DNA of 64,000 nt from Psychrobacter sp. Cmf 22.2 (lineage in GTDB: Bacteria > Pseudomonadota > Gammaproteobacteria > Pseudomonadales > Moraxellaceae). This document shows, one piece after another, positions 36,773 to 45,978 of this stretch. The notes beneath the pieces are model-generated. The model was given only the letters and a program-made list of their open reading frames with translations. It did no database searches and was not told where the DNA came from. A program made the position numbers and the translations under genes. Position 1 is the stretch's first letter; the number at the start of each line of letters is the position of its first letter. Location of the stretch: assembly GCF_001921745.1 (NCBI RefSeq), contig NZ_MRYA01000004.1, positions 1 to 64,000 on the forward strand. Reading direction: 5' to 3'.

Positions 36773-38461
36773 ATGGATATTATTGGTCATTTGACACGTA
36801 CAGTTAGCCCAGCGGTACTAGGAGATGATCAGTCTCCAGCTAAAAAGAGTTTACTAGAACAGTTTTATGCCATTTTTGCTGCGCGTTTAGCAGACAAAGA
36901 CACTTTTGGTCGTTTTGCTAATGAAAATATAGCCCGCGATGATCAAAGTTTTTATGATCGGGTGTGGACTGATGGCTCGCATCGTGACAGTATTTCTCGT
37001 GAGCTTGCTGGCGCTCATAACGTCGATGCAACAGCAGCACGTGGTTTGGTCGCTATGGCAGCACCACTTGCTTATCATGAAATCAAAAATTTAGCAGGTA
37101 CGACGCCTGTACCTCAGTTCTTGAATGACAATTCTGCTGATTATCAGCATCATATTCCCGCTTGGGCCAGTGCGGTAGTTCCCGCTGGCATGATTGGTGC
37201 TAGCGCTGGGGCCGCTGGTACACGTATTTCTGATACTACTAGTATGGCGCCACTACAGCATAAAGAAGAAGAATCGGGCAGTTTCATGAAAGCCTTGCTA
37301 CCTATTATAGGTCTGATTATCTTAGGTGCATTAGCTTGGGCATTATTAAGAGGCTGTCAAGATAACCCCGAACCTGTCGCAACTCCAGTCGTTACTGAAG
37401 AGCAAGCTGAAGATGATAGTCAAGCGGTAGCAGCAGTAGCCGCTAGTGCGGAACCTGCCTCTATCCGTATTGCTACTGGTGAGGCAAATACCTTATATGC
37501 TTGCCGTATGAATGTTGGTGATGAGACATTGCAGACGACCGTTATGAATGCTATGAGTAGCACCTTTGGTAATGAGGCTGATAAGTGCCGTGCAGATGTA
37601 GATGATAACTTTGCAACGGATATGCCAGCTGCAGCACAATTGGCTTCTATTTTGCCAATTATCAAAAGTGTGCCAAACGCCAGTATGATTATCAAAGGCG
37701 ATGAGATCGTGGTCAACTCTGCTGATGCAGATGTACTTGATAAGCTTGTCTCTGATTTACAAGCAGCTGCTCCAGCAATGACTATAAGAGCAGAAGGCCC
37801 ACTAGACTTGCAAAGTGAAATTGATAATAGTTTAGTTGCAGCAGAGGCTGCTGTCGACAATCTTGGTGAAAACCCAGATCCTCGTGATGTTGCTCGTGCT
37901 TTAAGTATTCAGGTGATTAACTTTGAGCTTGATAAAGCAGTTATTCCAGAGGTGAATAAACCTTTCCTTGACCGTGCTGCTAATATTATTCAAGAAGTAC
38001 CTAACATCGAATTAGTGATTATTGGTCATACAGACAACCTAGCGTCAGATGCATATAATATGGAGTTGTCTCGTGATCGTGCTGAGTCGGTAAAAGAGTA
38101 TCTTGTCTCTAAAGGTGTTGACGCTAGTAAGCTTACAACTAAAGGGATGGGTGAGAGTGATCCTATCGCTGATAATTCAACCGAGCAAGGACGTTTCCGC
38201 AATCGCCGTATCGAGTTTTCTGTCAATGACGAAGCGACAATAAATAATACTGGTGCGAGCGGTGCAATTACCAACGACTCTATTGACCCAGATCTAAATC
38301 CTTTGGATAGCAACAATGATGATATGACGGTGGATGGTGATGACAACGGTGTAGACGCTACTATGCCAGACCCAGATTTGAACCCGTTAGATAACAACAA
38401 CGATGATGTATTACCAGATAGTGATGATCCTACTCAAGGTACAGCATTAGATCCACAATAA
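36773..38461 (+). CDS. OmpA-domain envelope protein with N-terminal cytoplasmic domain
   Basis: A 562-residue protein. Residues 1-140 form a helical domain shared with the upstream paralogue; a transmembrane helix is at about 172-192 (ending LLRGC); a periplasmic BON-like region with two Cys (YACRMNVGD, DKCRADVDD) spans about 230-345; and an OmpA peptidoglycan-binding domain lies at 382-485 (IIGHTDN, Asp421; ELSRDRAESVKEYL, Arg435; RNRRIEF). After it comes an acidic Asn/Asp tail with a 13-residue block repeated twice (DPDLNPLD plus NNDD). The layout suggests an inner-membrane protein that grips the wall, with a domain in the cytoplasm. GGAGGGAG gives strong initiation. Confidence 0.85.
   Translation: MDIIGHLTRTVSPAVLGDDQSPAKKSLLEQFYAIFAARLADKDTFGRFANENIARDDQSFYDRVWTDGSHRDSISRELAGAHNVDATAARGLVAMAAPLAYHEIKNLAGTTPVPQFLNDNSADYQHHIPAWASAVVPAGMIGASAGAAGTRISDTTSMAPLQHKEEESGSFMKALLPIIGLIILGALAWALLRGCQDNPEPVATPVVTEEQAEDDSQAVAAVAASAEPASIRIATGEANTLYACRMNVGDETLQTTVMNAMSSTFGNEADKCRADVDDNFATDMPAAAQLASILPIIKSVPNASMIIKGDEIVVNSADADVLDKLVSDLQAAAPAMTIRAEGPLDLQSEIDNSLVAAEAAVDNLGENPDPRDVARALSIQVINFELDKAVIPEVNKPFLDRAANIIQEVPNIELVIIGHTDNLASDAYNMELSRDRAESVKEYLVSKGVDASKLTTKGMGESDPIADNSTEQGRFRNRRIEFSVNDEATINNTGASGAITNDSIDPDLNPLDSNNDDMTVDGDDNGVDATMPDPDLNPLDNNNDDVLPDSDDPTQGTALDPQ
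38285..38407 (+). repeat. Two-copy 39-bp direct repeat in the OmpA-protein tail
   Basis: Copies at 38285-38323 and 38369-38407 encode the same 13-residue DPDLNPLD[SN]NNDD block. Many synonymous differences show the repeat is old or selected at the protein level. Confidence 0.8.
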
Positions 38462-38484
38462 AAATTGAATTTGGTCATTAATGT

Positions 38485-38519
38485 AAAAAACCGCGCCTTT
38501 TAAAGGGGCGGTTTTTTAT
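38485..38519. terminator. Intrinsic terminator after the OmpA-domain gene
   Basis: A-run, CCGC-G-CC stem (38491-38497) with complementary GG-GGCGG (38505-38511) and a T run. It is followed closely by the convergent nagZ gene. Confidence 0.9.
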
Positions 38520-38566
38520 TGTACAAAATATCGTTATTAAAGATAAAAACTATTTACTTATTAAAA

Positions 38567-39652
38567 CTATCTGTAGTCAGTTGGGTCTAGTACTTTATGC
38601 TCACTTTGAGATAGCGATACATTAGATTGAGCATTAAAGAACGTTTTTAGGACACTGTCCTTGGCTTGTTGCCAATATTCAAACTGTTTACAAGTAGATT
38701 CGATATCTCCTTGCCATGATGGCACTTGGCCGCGCATGGTTTTAATGCGGCTTTGATTAGGATACGGCAGTTCTTGTGCAGTTTTGGCTGCTTCATGGGC
38801 GGCAATACGATCGTTGCACACTAGAGCAATATCACAACCTGCCTTAATGGCTGCACGTACACGATCACTAATGTCGCCAGCCGCTTGCGCACCTGCCATA
38901 CATAGATCATCAGAAAATAAAACACCGTCAAATTTGAGCTTGTCGCGGATGATGTCTTGTAACCAAACTTTAGAGAAGCCTGCAGGCTTATCATCTACTT
39001 GCGAAAATATCACATGTGCTGGCATCAGGGCATCAAGCCACGGTAGTGTCTGAGCAAAAGGCTGCATATCACTTGCTAGTATTTCATCAAGGCTACGATC
39101 ATCAATAGCTTCTGCTACATGAGAATCAGGAGCGATAGCGCCATGACCGGGGAAGTGCTTGCCTGTGGTTGCCATACCGGCGGCTCTCATACCTCGCATA
39201 AACTGCGTGGCTAAAGCGACGATTACTTGGGGATCTTTATGAAAACTACGATCACCGATTACTTGACTAACTCCATCTCTATCAAGTACTGGCGCAAAAC
39301 TAAGATCGATACCCACTGCTAACACCTCAGCGGCCATCAAATAACCACAATCATAGGCGCAGCTTAAAGCTTGCGTAGGATCATGATCAAATAACTCGCC
39401 AAGCTTACCCATAGCAGGTAGCGGTGTAAACCCATTACGTAATCGTGCAACGCGCCCCCCTTCTTGATCGACGCCAATGAGAATATCAGGGTTATGATAG
39501 CGAATATCGTCACATAGCGCGCGTACTTGCGCGGCATCTACGACATTACGAGCAAACAAAATTACGCCCCCAACTTGAGCTTGTTTGAGCAAACTGACAT
39601 CTTCGTTTGTCAATGTGGTGCTATCGATATCGATCATTAAGACACCATACAT
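38567..39652 (-). CDS. nagZ: Beta-N-acetylhexosaminidase NagZ
   Basis: A 361-residue glycoside hydrolase family 3 enzyme that removes GlcNAc from anhydromuropeptides in cytoplasmic wall recycling. Signatures are GVDQEGGRVARLR (Asp62 region), KHFPGHG at 165-171 with the following DSH, and the nucleophile Asp in LFSDDLCMAGA. No signal peptide is present, as expected. AmpG, AmpD and AmpC are not in the window. A weak 66-codon ORF lies just upstream (39697-39897). Confidence 0.95.
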   Translation of the reverse strand: MYGVLMIDIDSTTLTNEDVSLLKQAQVGGVILFARNVVDAAQVRALCDDIRYHNPDILIGVDQEGGRVARLRNGFTPLPAMGKLGELFDHDPTQALSCAYDCGYLMAAEVLAVGIDLSFAPVLDRDGVSQVIGDRSFHKDPQVIVALATQFMRGMRAAGMATTGKHFPGHGAIAPDSHVAEAIDDRSLDEILASDMQPFAQTLPWLDALMPAHVIFSQVDDKPAGFSKVWLQDIIRDKLKFDGVLFSDDLCMAGAQAAGDISDRVRAAIKAGCDIALVCNDRIAAHEAAKTAQELPYPNQSRIKTMRGQVPSWQGDIESTCKQFEYWQQAKDSVLKTFFNAQSNVSLSQSEHKVLDPTDYR

Positions 39653-40153
39653 GGCAAAATCCTTAGAGTGCTATGCACTTATATTGTTAATTTCGATTAG
39701 TGATTGATTACTGATTTTATGGTTAGTTTAATCACGACATCATCGGGATAATATGATTGAAAACTGTCTTCTTCTATTAAGATATCATCCCCGTTATCGA
39801 TCGTAAGACCTATTTTGATCCGGCAGATAATTCGGCAAACGGCATAGGTAATAGCACATTTATCGTAGTTACCGTTTAAGTATAAAGTTATGACCACAAC
39901 ATAAATGCATAACTGGCATCGGTTAAATAACTAACACAAACATGATAGCACGTACAATAAAGACGATAGAAAGTTTGGTATGTACAGACGTAGCGTGTAA
40001 GATTGTTTATACAGTTTGAGACAGTTGTAAACTAATGACCATGCTAATATCGAATGAAACGTATTTTCTATTAACAAACTCATTTAAGATACATTGATAA
40101 GACAATTTAAGTCCCATTTTAGGTATTTTATCACTTAAAACAACTAGGTACAT
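39653..40153. other. Divergent intergenic region, nagZ / prc
   Basis: 501 bp. It contains a GTG-started 66-codon ORF on the minus strand (39697-39897), without an SD or a recognised domain, which I do not accept as a gene. The remainder is AT-rich and must hold the prc promoter. No hairpin of note. Confidence 0.4.
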
Positions 40154-42385
40154 ATGATGAAAAAACAACCAGCACAGTGGTTACTCAGCGTGGCGTCAGT
40201 TGGCGTGGCTGGGCTTATTTTGACACAAAGCTATGGTACAGCAGTAGCAGATACCGGCACTGAAGGTTTCGTCCAAACTCCTGAGCAAAAAATTACAACC
40301 AGGCAAGTCGCGGCACTGTTAGACCGCAGTCATTATTTAAACCAACCACTTGATAGTGAAATGGGCAGTGAAATTTTGTCTATGTATATAGACAGTCTTG
40401 ATCCAAACCATACGTTGTTTTTACAATCTGATGTTGATGAATTCAAAAAGAAATATGCAAGCGAGTTTGGCAATCGTCTCAAACGTGGCGATCTATCTGC
40501 TGGTGTCGATATTTTTGAGCGCTATCGCAAACGCTCAAATGAGTACTTCGATATGGCCACAAGAATGCTAAAAACGGATCTTGATTTGACAAGCGATGAG
40601 ACTATTATTCTCGACCGCGAAAAACTTGGACATTTTAAGACCAAAAAAGCCCAGCGTGACTATTGGGCGCGTCAGTTAAAATTTCAGTTAATAAGTATCT
40701 CTTTGGGTAAAGAGAGTGAAAAAGGCAAAGAGCAGATATTTTTAGACAACCCTGATATCACTCGTGGTCAAGATTTAGTACGTGATGATCAGCGTACGCC
40801 AAGTGAGATTTTATTAAACCGTTTATCACGTCAACAAGGGCAGATGTCACGTTTAAAAGACGATGAGATAATGGAGACAGTACTAAATACTGCCATGCTC
40901 ACTTATGATCCACATAGTAATTATTATGCTCCTATTCAGGCGACGGAGCTACAGATTCAGTCAAGCTTACAGTTAGAAGGTATTGGGGTCTCTATTCGTC
41001 CAGATCGAAAAAACCCAGACTATACACGTATCGTCACTTTAGTCGATGGTGGACCTGCGGCCAAAACTGGTCAAATCAAACCCAACGATCTCATCATCGG
41101 CATCGCTGAAGATGGCAAAACCATGACTGATGTGGTCGGCTGGTCAACGCGCGAGATTGTCGGTCTGATTCGCGGTAAGCGTGGCACTTCAGTGACTCTA
41201 AAAGTGCGTCAGCCTAATACGCCAGAAGCGAGCGCCCGTACTATTACTGTCGTACGCGACATTATTGAGCAAGAAGAGTCAGGAGTCACTCATCGCGTCG
41301 TAGAGGTACAACGTCCCAACATTGATGAGACACCAAAGCGCATTGGTGTGCTCGAGATACCAAGCTTTTATTTGAACTATCGTGCGCGTCGCAATGGCGA
41401 GGATTATCGTAGCGTCAGTGTTGATACTGAAAAGGCAATCAAAGCCCTAAATAAAGAAAATATCGATGGTCTGGTGGTGGATCTGCGTAACAATCCAGGT
41501 GGCTCTTTGGATGAAGTAGCAAAGATGCTAGGGTTATTTATTAAAAGTGGACCATTAGTACAAATACGCGATAACCGTGGCAATGTCCAAGTATATCGCG
41601 ATGATGATGGTGGTAAACAGCTATATGATGGCAAGGTAGTGGTACTCACAAACTTAGCCTCAGCGTCTGCTAGTGAGATTTTCGCGGCAGCGATACAAGA
41701 CTATGGCCGAGGTCTAGTGGTTGGTAGTACTACAACTGGTAAAGGCTCTGCACAAATTCAGTTGGATAATCTAGCGCTGGGTTCTGCAACATTAACTCAG
41801 CGTAAGTTTTATCGCATCACAGGGGGTAGTACACAGAATAAAGGGGTTGTACCTGATGTAGAGCTGGTCAATATTTATGATGACGCTACCTTTGGTGAGC
41901 GCGCACAGAAAAAAGCGCTACCATGGGATACTATTAAAACAGCGGCATATAAGCCTGAAGGTAAGTTTTCTTCAGACACTCTTGCCACCTTGAACCAGCA
42001 ATCTAAAATACGTCAACAGCAAAATCCGCAGTTTGTTTATCTATCTACTCTAAATGACATACGCGATATGGATGATGAAAAAAAGCCCATTGATTTGGAT
42101 ATAAATAGTCGCCGAGCGAAGATGGAGTTGATTGAGCAGCGCTCATTGCAAGCTGAAAACAAACGTCTAATAGCGACTGGTAAGAGCCCGTATGCCAATT
42201 GGGATACCTACCAAGCAGCCATGGATGCAAAATTTGAAGAGCGCAGCAAGATGAAGGCTGATGAACGTCCGCAGCTACCGGAGGATGAAGCTTTTATCAG
42301 CGAGGCTGCCTACTTGATGCTCAGTGCGGATTCGAAAGCGACACTTAGTCCTAAAGAAAAGTTGCAAGCAACGATAGAGCCCTAA
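40154..42385 (+). CDS. prc: Tail-specific carboxy-terminal protease Prc
   Basis: A 743-residue periplasmic S41 protease that degrades proteins with nonpolar C-termini and trims lipoproteins and wall enzymes. An N-terminal signal region covers about residues 1-32; the Prc N-terminal domain runs to about 230; a PDZ domain is near 240-330 (LEGIGVSIRPD, VDGGPAAKTGQIKPND). The Ser505/Lys530 dyad lies in SASASEIFAAA and TTTGKGSAQ, with the family's 25-residue spacing, and a C-terminal DUF3340-type helical region completes it. It is a single gene, followed after 8 bp by a perfect palindrome. Confidence 0.95.
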   Translation: MMKKQPAQWLLSVASVGVAGLILTQSYGTAVADTGTEGFVQTPEQKITTRQVAALLDRSHYLNQPLDSEMGSEILSMYIDSLDPNHTLFLQSDVDEFKKKYASEFGNRLKRGDLSAGVDIFERYRKRSNEYFDMATRMLKTDLDLTSDETIILDREKLGHFKTKKAQRDYWARQLKFQLISISLGKESEKGKEQIFLDNPDITRGQDLVRDDQRTPSEILLNRLSRQQGQMSRLKDDEIMETVLNTAMLTYDPHSNYYAPIQATELQIQSSLQLEGIGVSIRPDRKNPDYTRIVTLVDGGPAAKTGQIKPNDLIIGIAEDGKTMTDVVGWSTREIVGLIRGKRGTSVTLKVRQPNTPEASARTITVVRDIIEQEESGVTHRVVEVQRPNIDETPKRIGVLEIPSFYLNYRARRNGEDYRSVSVDTEKAIKALNKENIDGLVVDLRNNPGGSLDEVAKMLGLFIKSGPLVQIRDNRGNVQVYRDDDGGKQLYDGKVVVLTNLASASASEIFAAAIQDYGRGLVVGSTTTGKGSAQIQLDNLALGSATLTQRKFYRITGGSTQNKGVVPDVELVNIYDDATFGERAQKKALPWDTIKTAAYKPEGKFSSDTLATLNQQSKIRQQQNPQFVYLSTLNDIRDMDDEKKPIDLDINSRRAKMELIEQRSLQAENKRLIATGKSPYANWDTYQAAMDAKFEERSKMKADERPQLPEDEAFISEAAYLMLSADSKATLSPKEKLQATIEP

Positions 42386-42393
42386 ATACTTCG

Positions 42394-42429
42394 GACATTA
42401 TCTGTAAGCATATGCTTACAGATAATGTC
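42394..42429. repeat. Perfect 36-bp palindrome after prc
   Basis: Eighteen-base arms (left 42394-42411, right 42412-42429) with no spacer, containing CTGTAAGCAT at the centre-left. It begins 8 bp after the prc stop codon. No T run follows (GTTTC), so it is either a factor-dependent end, an RNA-stabilising hairpin or a binding site. Confidence 0.85.
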
Positions 42430-42773
42430 GTTTCAACCTCTTACTAAGCGAAGGGCAATCTGCGATTATAGACCCACTGCACAGTTTGACGATACTATGT
42501 TTGATACTAGGGATTGGTATTTGTAGGTTGTTTATAAATTGTTTCAGGGATGGATTGCTCATTACGGATGATAAGGCTGGATGCCTAATAGTTATACTAT
42601 GTCTTGGGATTGGGTGTAGCATAACGTAAACAAGGATGGTTGGTGATAGAAACCGCATAGCGCCTGTCGTTGTGCGGTTTTATTACGTTTGAAAGAAGGG
42701 TGTTCTATTACCAAGACATTCATAACATCTTTTTTACGATAAGGTTTAAAGACAACTGCTCTTATCATTTAAA

Positions 42774-42810
42774 CCAAAAAAACCAGTAGACATCGCTACT
42801 GGTTTTTTGG
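42774..42810. terminator. Bidirectional intrinsic terminator, prc / slyD side
   Basis: Stem CCAGTAG (42783-42789) with CTACTGG (42796-42802), flanked by A7 and T6 and closing CC/GG. It lies 60 bp after the slyD stop codon. Confidence 0.93.
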
Positions 42811-42870
42811 TCTAAAAGATAAGTAACGCGTGTCACTCATCTTTAAACGCTTTAGCTAATTTTTGATAAA

Positions 42871-43356
42871 TTAGTGCTCAACGCCACCTGCGCCATGTAC
42901 ATGGCCGTGGTTTAATTCATCTTCTGTGGCTGCACGTACTTCTTGAATCTCTACATCAAAAGTCAGACGCTTACCAGCTAGTGGATGGTTGGCATCAACA
43001 GTCACTTCGTTGTCGTTTACTTCAGTAACAGTAACTAACATGACTTGACCACCGGCTTCTGACTGGAACTGCATACCAGGTTGGATGTCATCAACGCCTT
43101 GGAAGTTATCACGTGGCACGTGCTGTACTGCTTGCTCTTGGTATTCGCCGTAGCCATCAGCAGGCTCAACGACTGCATTGACTTTCTCGCCAGCAGATTT
43201 ACCTTCTAGCTGCTGCTCAAGACCTGGAATAATATTGCTATGGCCATGCAAATAAGCAAGTGGTTGACCTTCTGGTGACTGGTCAAGAATGTTGCCTTCG
43301 TCGTCTTTTAAAGTGTAATTGAATTTGACGGCAGTGTCTTTTGCGATAGTAGTCAT
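42871..43356 (-). CDS. slyD: FKBP-type peptidyl-prolyl isomerase, SlyD-like
   Basis: A 161-residue cytoplasmic prolyl isomerase and chaperone. The FKBP domain is split by the IF chaperone insert: the N-terminal part has VKFNYTLKDDEGNILDQS and GLEQQLEGKSAGEK, the insert spans about 70-125, and the last FKBP strand follows at 126-145. The C-terminal tail is short but contains several His residues (HGHVHGAGGVEH), a reduced form of the SlyD metal-binding tail. It is a single gene, followed by a terminator. Confidence 0.9.
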   Translation of the reverse strand: MTTIAKDTAVKFNYTLKDDEGNILDQSPEGQPLAYLHGHSNIIPGLEQQLEGKSAGEKVNAVVEPADGYGEYQEQAVQHVPRDNFQGVDDIQPGMQFQSEAGGQVMLVTVTEVNDNEVTVDANHPLAGKRLTFDVEIQEVRAATEDELNHGHVHGAGGVEH

Positions 43357-43816
43357 AAATTATCCTAAATATATCTATGTAAAAAATTAAATGCGGTTGT
43401 AATAAACCTAAAAAAGCCAATCAGTAAGCCAAAAGCCAAATCATTAGTCAATTATCATCAGTTTATTTCAATTTATAAAAGTAACTTTAGCAGTTAGCAT
43501 CTTTAATTGAGATGGTAATAATAACTTTCAAGGCAAAAAACATAAAAAATGCCAATATTAGTGAAATTAATTCAAATTTCATTATATAGGTTATTTATAG
43601 GCAGTTTAAAAGCGAGTCGATATAGTCAGATTAATGCGTTACTGACACAAACCTGCCTTGCTTGCTATATGTTTTGCCAATTAGAAGCATCAAAAAGCTT
43701 ATCACCGTAACTCTGTATTTATTTAGAGAATATTGACTATATTACTCGTTGTTTATTGGTTGCGTTTTGGACTTGAGGCTTCTACCATAAGTTAAACACT
43801 ATAATAAGTATTTAAT
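43357..43816. other. Divergent intergenic region, slyD / M61 peptidase
   Basis: 460 bp of AT-rich DNA with both promoters presumably inside. No ORF, terminator or strong dyad was seen. Confidence 0.4.
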
Positions 43817-45820
43817 ATGACAACACTATCCGTATCCAAAGACAGCTCATCAAGCCGCGAGCCTGCACCAAAACTTACCGCTGATATCAGTTATCAGCTC
43901 GATTTTGACCGCTTTTTTGAGCATTTAGTCGATGTTACTCTGAACTTTACGGCAGATACGGCATCGCCGCGCTTATGGCTGCCCGCATGGATACCAGGCA
44001 GTTATTTGATGCGTGAGTTTGCTCGCAACATTACGGCAGTTTATTACCGAATAGAGAATGAAGAGGGTAAAGAACATAGTGATGACAGCTCTTTTAAACA
44101 ACGCGCTCAAAAGATTGATAAAAATACGTGGCAACTGCCACAGGTTGAAGCTGGGCAGCTACTAAGCGTCCATTATGAAGTTTATTGTTACGACTTATCA
44201 GTGCGCACTGCCTATGTCGATCAGCAGCGTTTGTACGGAAACTTTACGTCGCTTGCCTTAGCTGTAGAAGGGCAAGAGAAAAAACCGGTACAAGTAAGCC
44301 TTATCGTACCAGCCACATTTTTGGCAGAGCAGAATCTGGCGACTGATGATGATGGTGATATCACATTGGCATGCGGTCTTGAGGCCACGCATCTATCTGT
44401 TGATTCGCAGGACGGTCATGGTAAGCATAGCTATAGTTTACAAGCAGACAGTTACTATGAGCTGATAGATCATCCTTTTGAGATTGCCGCCCAAACCTCA
44501 TTTAATTTTATCGTTCAAGACGAGATGCATCAAGCATTGAGTCATCGATTTTTTATCTCTGGCAAACACAATGCCAACATGGGACGCTTGCAGCAAGATG
44601 TGACCCAGATTTGTCAGGCGTATGTCAGTTGGCTGGGTGATGCGCCATTCGACGACTATACCTTTATGACTTATGCCAGTGGTCAAGATTATGGCGGTCT
44701 TGAGCATATCAACTCTACCAGCCTGATCACCCCGCGCCGCGATTTACCAAGCATTGATGAGCCTAAGATACCAAGTAGCGACTATCAGCGCTTCTTGGGT
44801 CTATGTAGTCATGAGTACTTTCATTCGTGGTGGGTCAAGACTGTACGTCCAGATGTCATGCTAGACGTAGATCTGCGTAAGGAAGCGTTTACGCCACTAC
44901 TTTGGGTGTTTGAAGGCTTTACCTCTTATATTGATGATTTTATGCTGCAAGCCTCAGGCGTGATTGATAAAGCCAGTTATCTAAAACTGTTGGCTGAACA
45001 AATTAATAGATATTACCAAACCGATGGTCGCACTCATCAAAGTGTCGCAGAATCCAGTTTTGATGCATGGATTAAGCTTTATCGTAGCGATGAGAACACT
45101 GGCAACGCAGGGATCAGTTATTATAATAAAGGGGCATTGGTCGCTCTTTGCTTAGACTTGACGCTACAGCAAAAAAGCGCTGGTCGCTATCGCCTATTCG
45201 ATGTGGTAAAAGCCTTTTATACGCAAGCAAAGCAAAACGACAACAAGCGTATTGGTATCAGTAGTGCTGATATAGGTACAGTGATCAGTCAGTTTATGCC
45301 GATAGCCGATTGGGAAGACTTTGAGCAACGTTATGTCAATGGGGTGGAGGAGCTACCCCTTGAGCGCTTACTGACGAAAAACGGTATTACCATTCATGAA
45401 GATGTCAAAGAGACGGCTGATAAAAAGATACCTTGGGGCATACGTTGCACCGAGACACCAGCAGGTCTTAAAGTCAATCGAGTAAAACGCGGTAGCGTAG
45501 CAGCAAAAGCTGGGATATCGGCTCATGACGTTATTATCGCTATTGATGGTATTAAGGCTGATAATAAACAACTAACCGCCTTAAGTAATGCTCAGCACAA
45601 GATTACTTGCTATTTATTCCGCCGTGATGAGTTAGTATGTGTCAGCGTATTGCCTAGCGTAGCCATGCAAGCGCAAGATACAGTAGAAAAAGCGTTTCCA
45701 CATAAGGTAAATTTGCGTTTGGCGAAAACAGAGAGCTCCCAAGAGCAGGACGATGCGAGTCAGCAGGCCGTTCTGGCTTGGCAAGCGTGGCTTGATGGCA
45801 TGAAGCGTTATCAAAAATAA
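43817..45820 (+). CDS. M61 family glycyl aminopeptidase-like protease with PDZ domain
   Basis: A 667-residue zinc metallopeptidase. The N-terminal beta domain (about 20-210) contains LWLPAWIPGSYLMREFARNI; the zinc site is His332-Glu333-x-x-His336 in HEYFHSWWVK, with the downstream FEGFTSY motif giving the third ligand Glu. A C-terminal PDZ domain is at about 490-580 (PWGIRCTETPAGLKVNRV, then GSVAAKAGISAHDV). No signal peptide is obvious, so it is probably cytoplasmic. It is a single gene with a hairpin terminator downstream. Confidence 0.92.
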   Translation: MTTLSVSKDSSSSREPAPKLTADISYQLDFDRFFEHLVDVTLNFTADTASPRLWLPAWIPGSYLMREFARNITAVYYRIENEEGKEHSDDSSFKQRAQKIDKNTWQLPQVEAGQLLSVHYEVYCYDLSVRTAYVDQQRLYGNFTSLALAVEGQEKKPVQVSLIVPATFLAEQNLATDDDGDITLACGLEATHLSVDSQDGHGKHSYSLQADSYYELIDHPFEIAAQTSFNFIVQDEMHQALSHRFFISGKHNANMGRLQQDVTQICQAYVSWLGDAPFDDYTFMTYASGQDYGGLEHINSTSLITPRRDLPSIDEPKIPSSDYQRFLGLCSHEYFHSWWVKTVRPDVMLDVDLRKEAFTPLLWVFEGFTSYIDDFMLQASGVIDKASYLKLLAEQINRYYQTDGRTHQSVAESSFDAWIKLYRSDENTGNAGISYYNKGALVALCLDLTLQQKSAGRYRLFDVVKAFYTQAKQNDNKRIGISSADIGTVISQFMPIADWEDFEQRYVNGVEELPLERLLTKNGITIHEDVKETADKKIPWGIRCTETPAGLKVNRVKRGSVAAKAGISAHDVIIAIDGIKADNKQLTALSNAQHKITCYLFRRDELVCVSVLPSVAMQAQDTVEKAFPHKVNLRLAKTESSQEQDDASQQAVLAWQAWLDGMKRYQK

Positions 45821-45857
45821 GCCTATCAATATCATCAAGAACAAGCCTATCAATATC
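45819..45857 (+). repeat. Short direct repeat after the M61 gene
   Basis: AAGCCTATCAATATC occurs at 45819-45833 and 45843-45857. The first copy overlaps the stop codon. A local slip duplication is the simplest explanation. Confidence 0.7.
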
Positions 45858-45898
45858 GTAGCGTTTAGATAATAACTATCAACCATGTAGCACTATAA

Positions 45899-45936
45899 AA
45901 ACCCCTTGCTAAGCGGTTATTCTTAACACGGGGTTT
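45899..45936. terminator. Hairpin between M61 and DUF305 genes
   Basis: AAACCCC (45899-45905) pairs with GGGGTTT (45930-45936), with an inner CTAAG/CTTAA stem. It is between convergent genes, with only a modest T run. Confidence 0.65.
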
Positions 45937-45978
45937 ATATGAGAATATATAAAAGTCTAGTCGTAGTGCTGGCGACGG

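Larger units (their letters stand above)
42386..42870. other. Convergent intergenic region, prc / slyD
   Basis: 485 bp holding the 36-bp palindrome at 42394-42429 and a bidirectional terminator at 42774-42810. Between them lies about 340 bp without a convincing gene; an 80-codon minus-strand ORF at 42416-42658 overlaps the palindrome and looks like chance. Confidence 0.5.

Noticed and set aside
39697..39897. 66-codon minus-strand ORF upstream of nagZ
   Set aside because: GTG start without an SD, no domain, unusual composition; probably chance.
42416..42658. 80-codon minus-strand ORF after prc
   Set aside because: Overlaps the perfect palindrome, no SD or domain.
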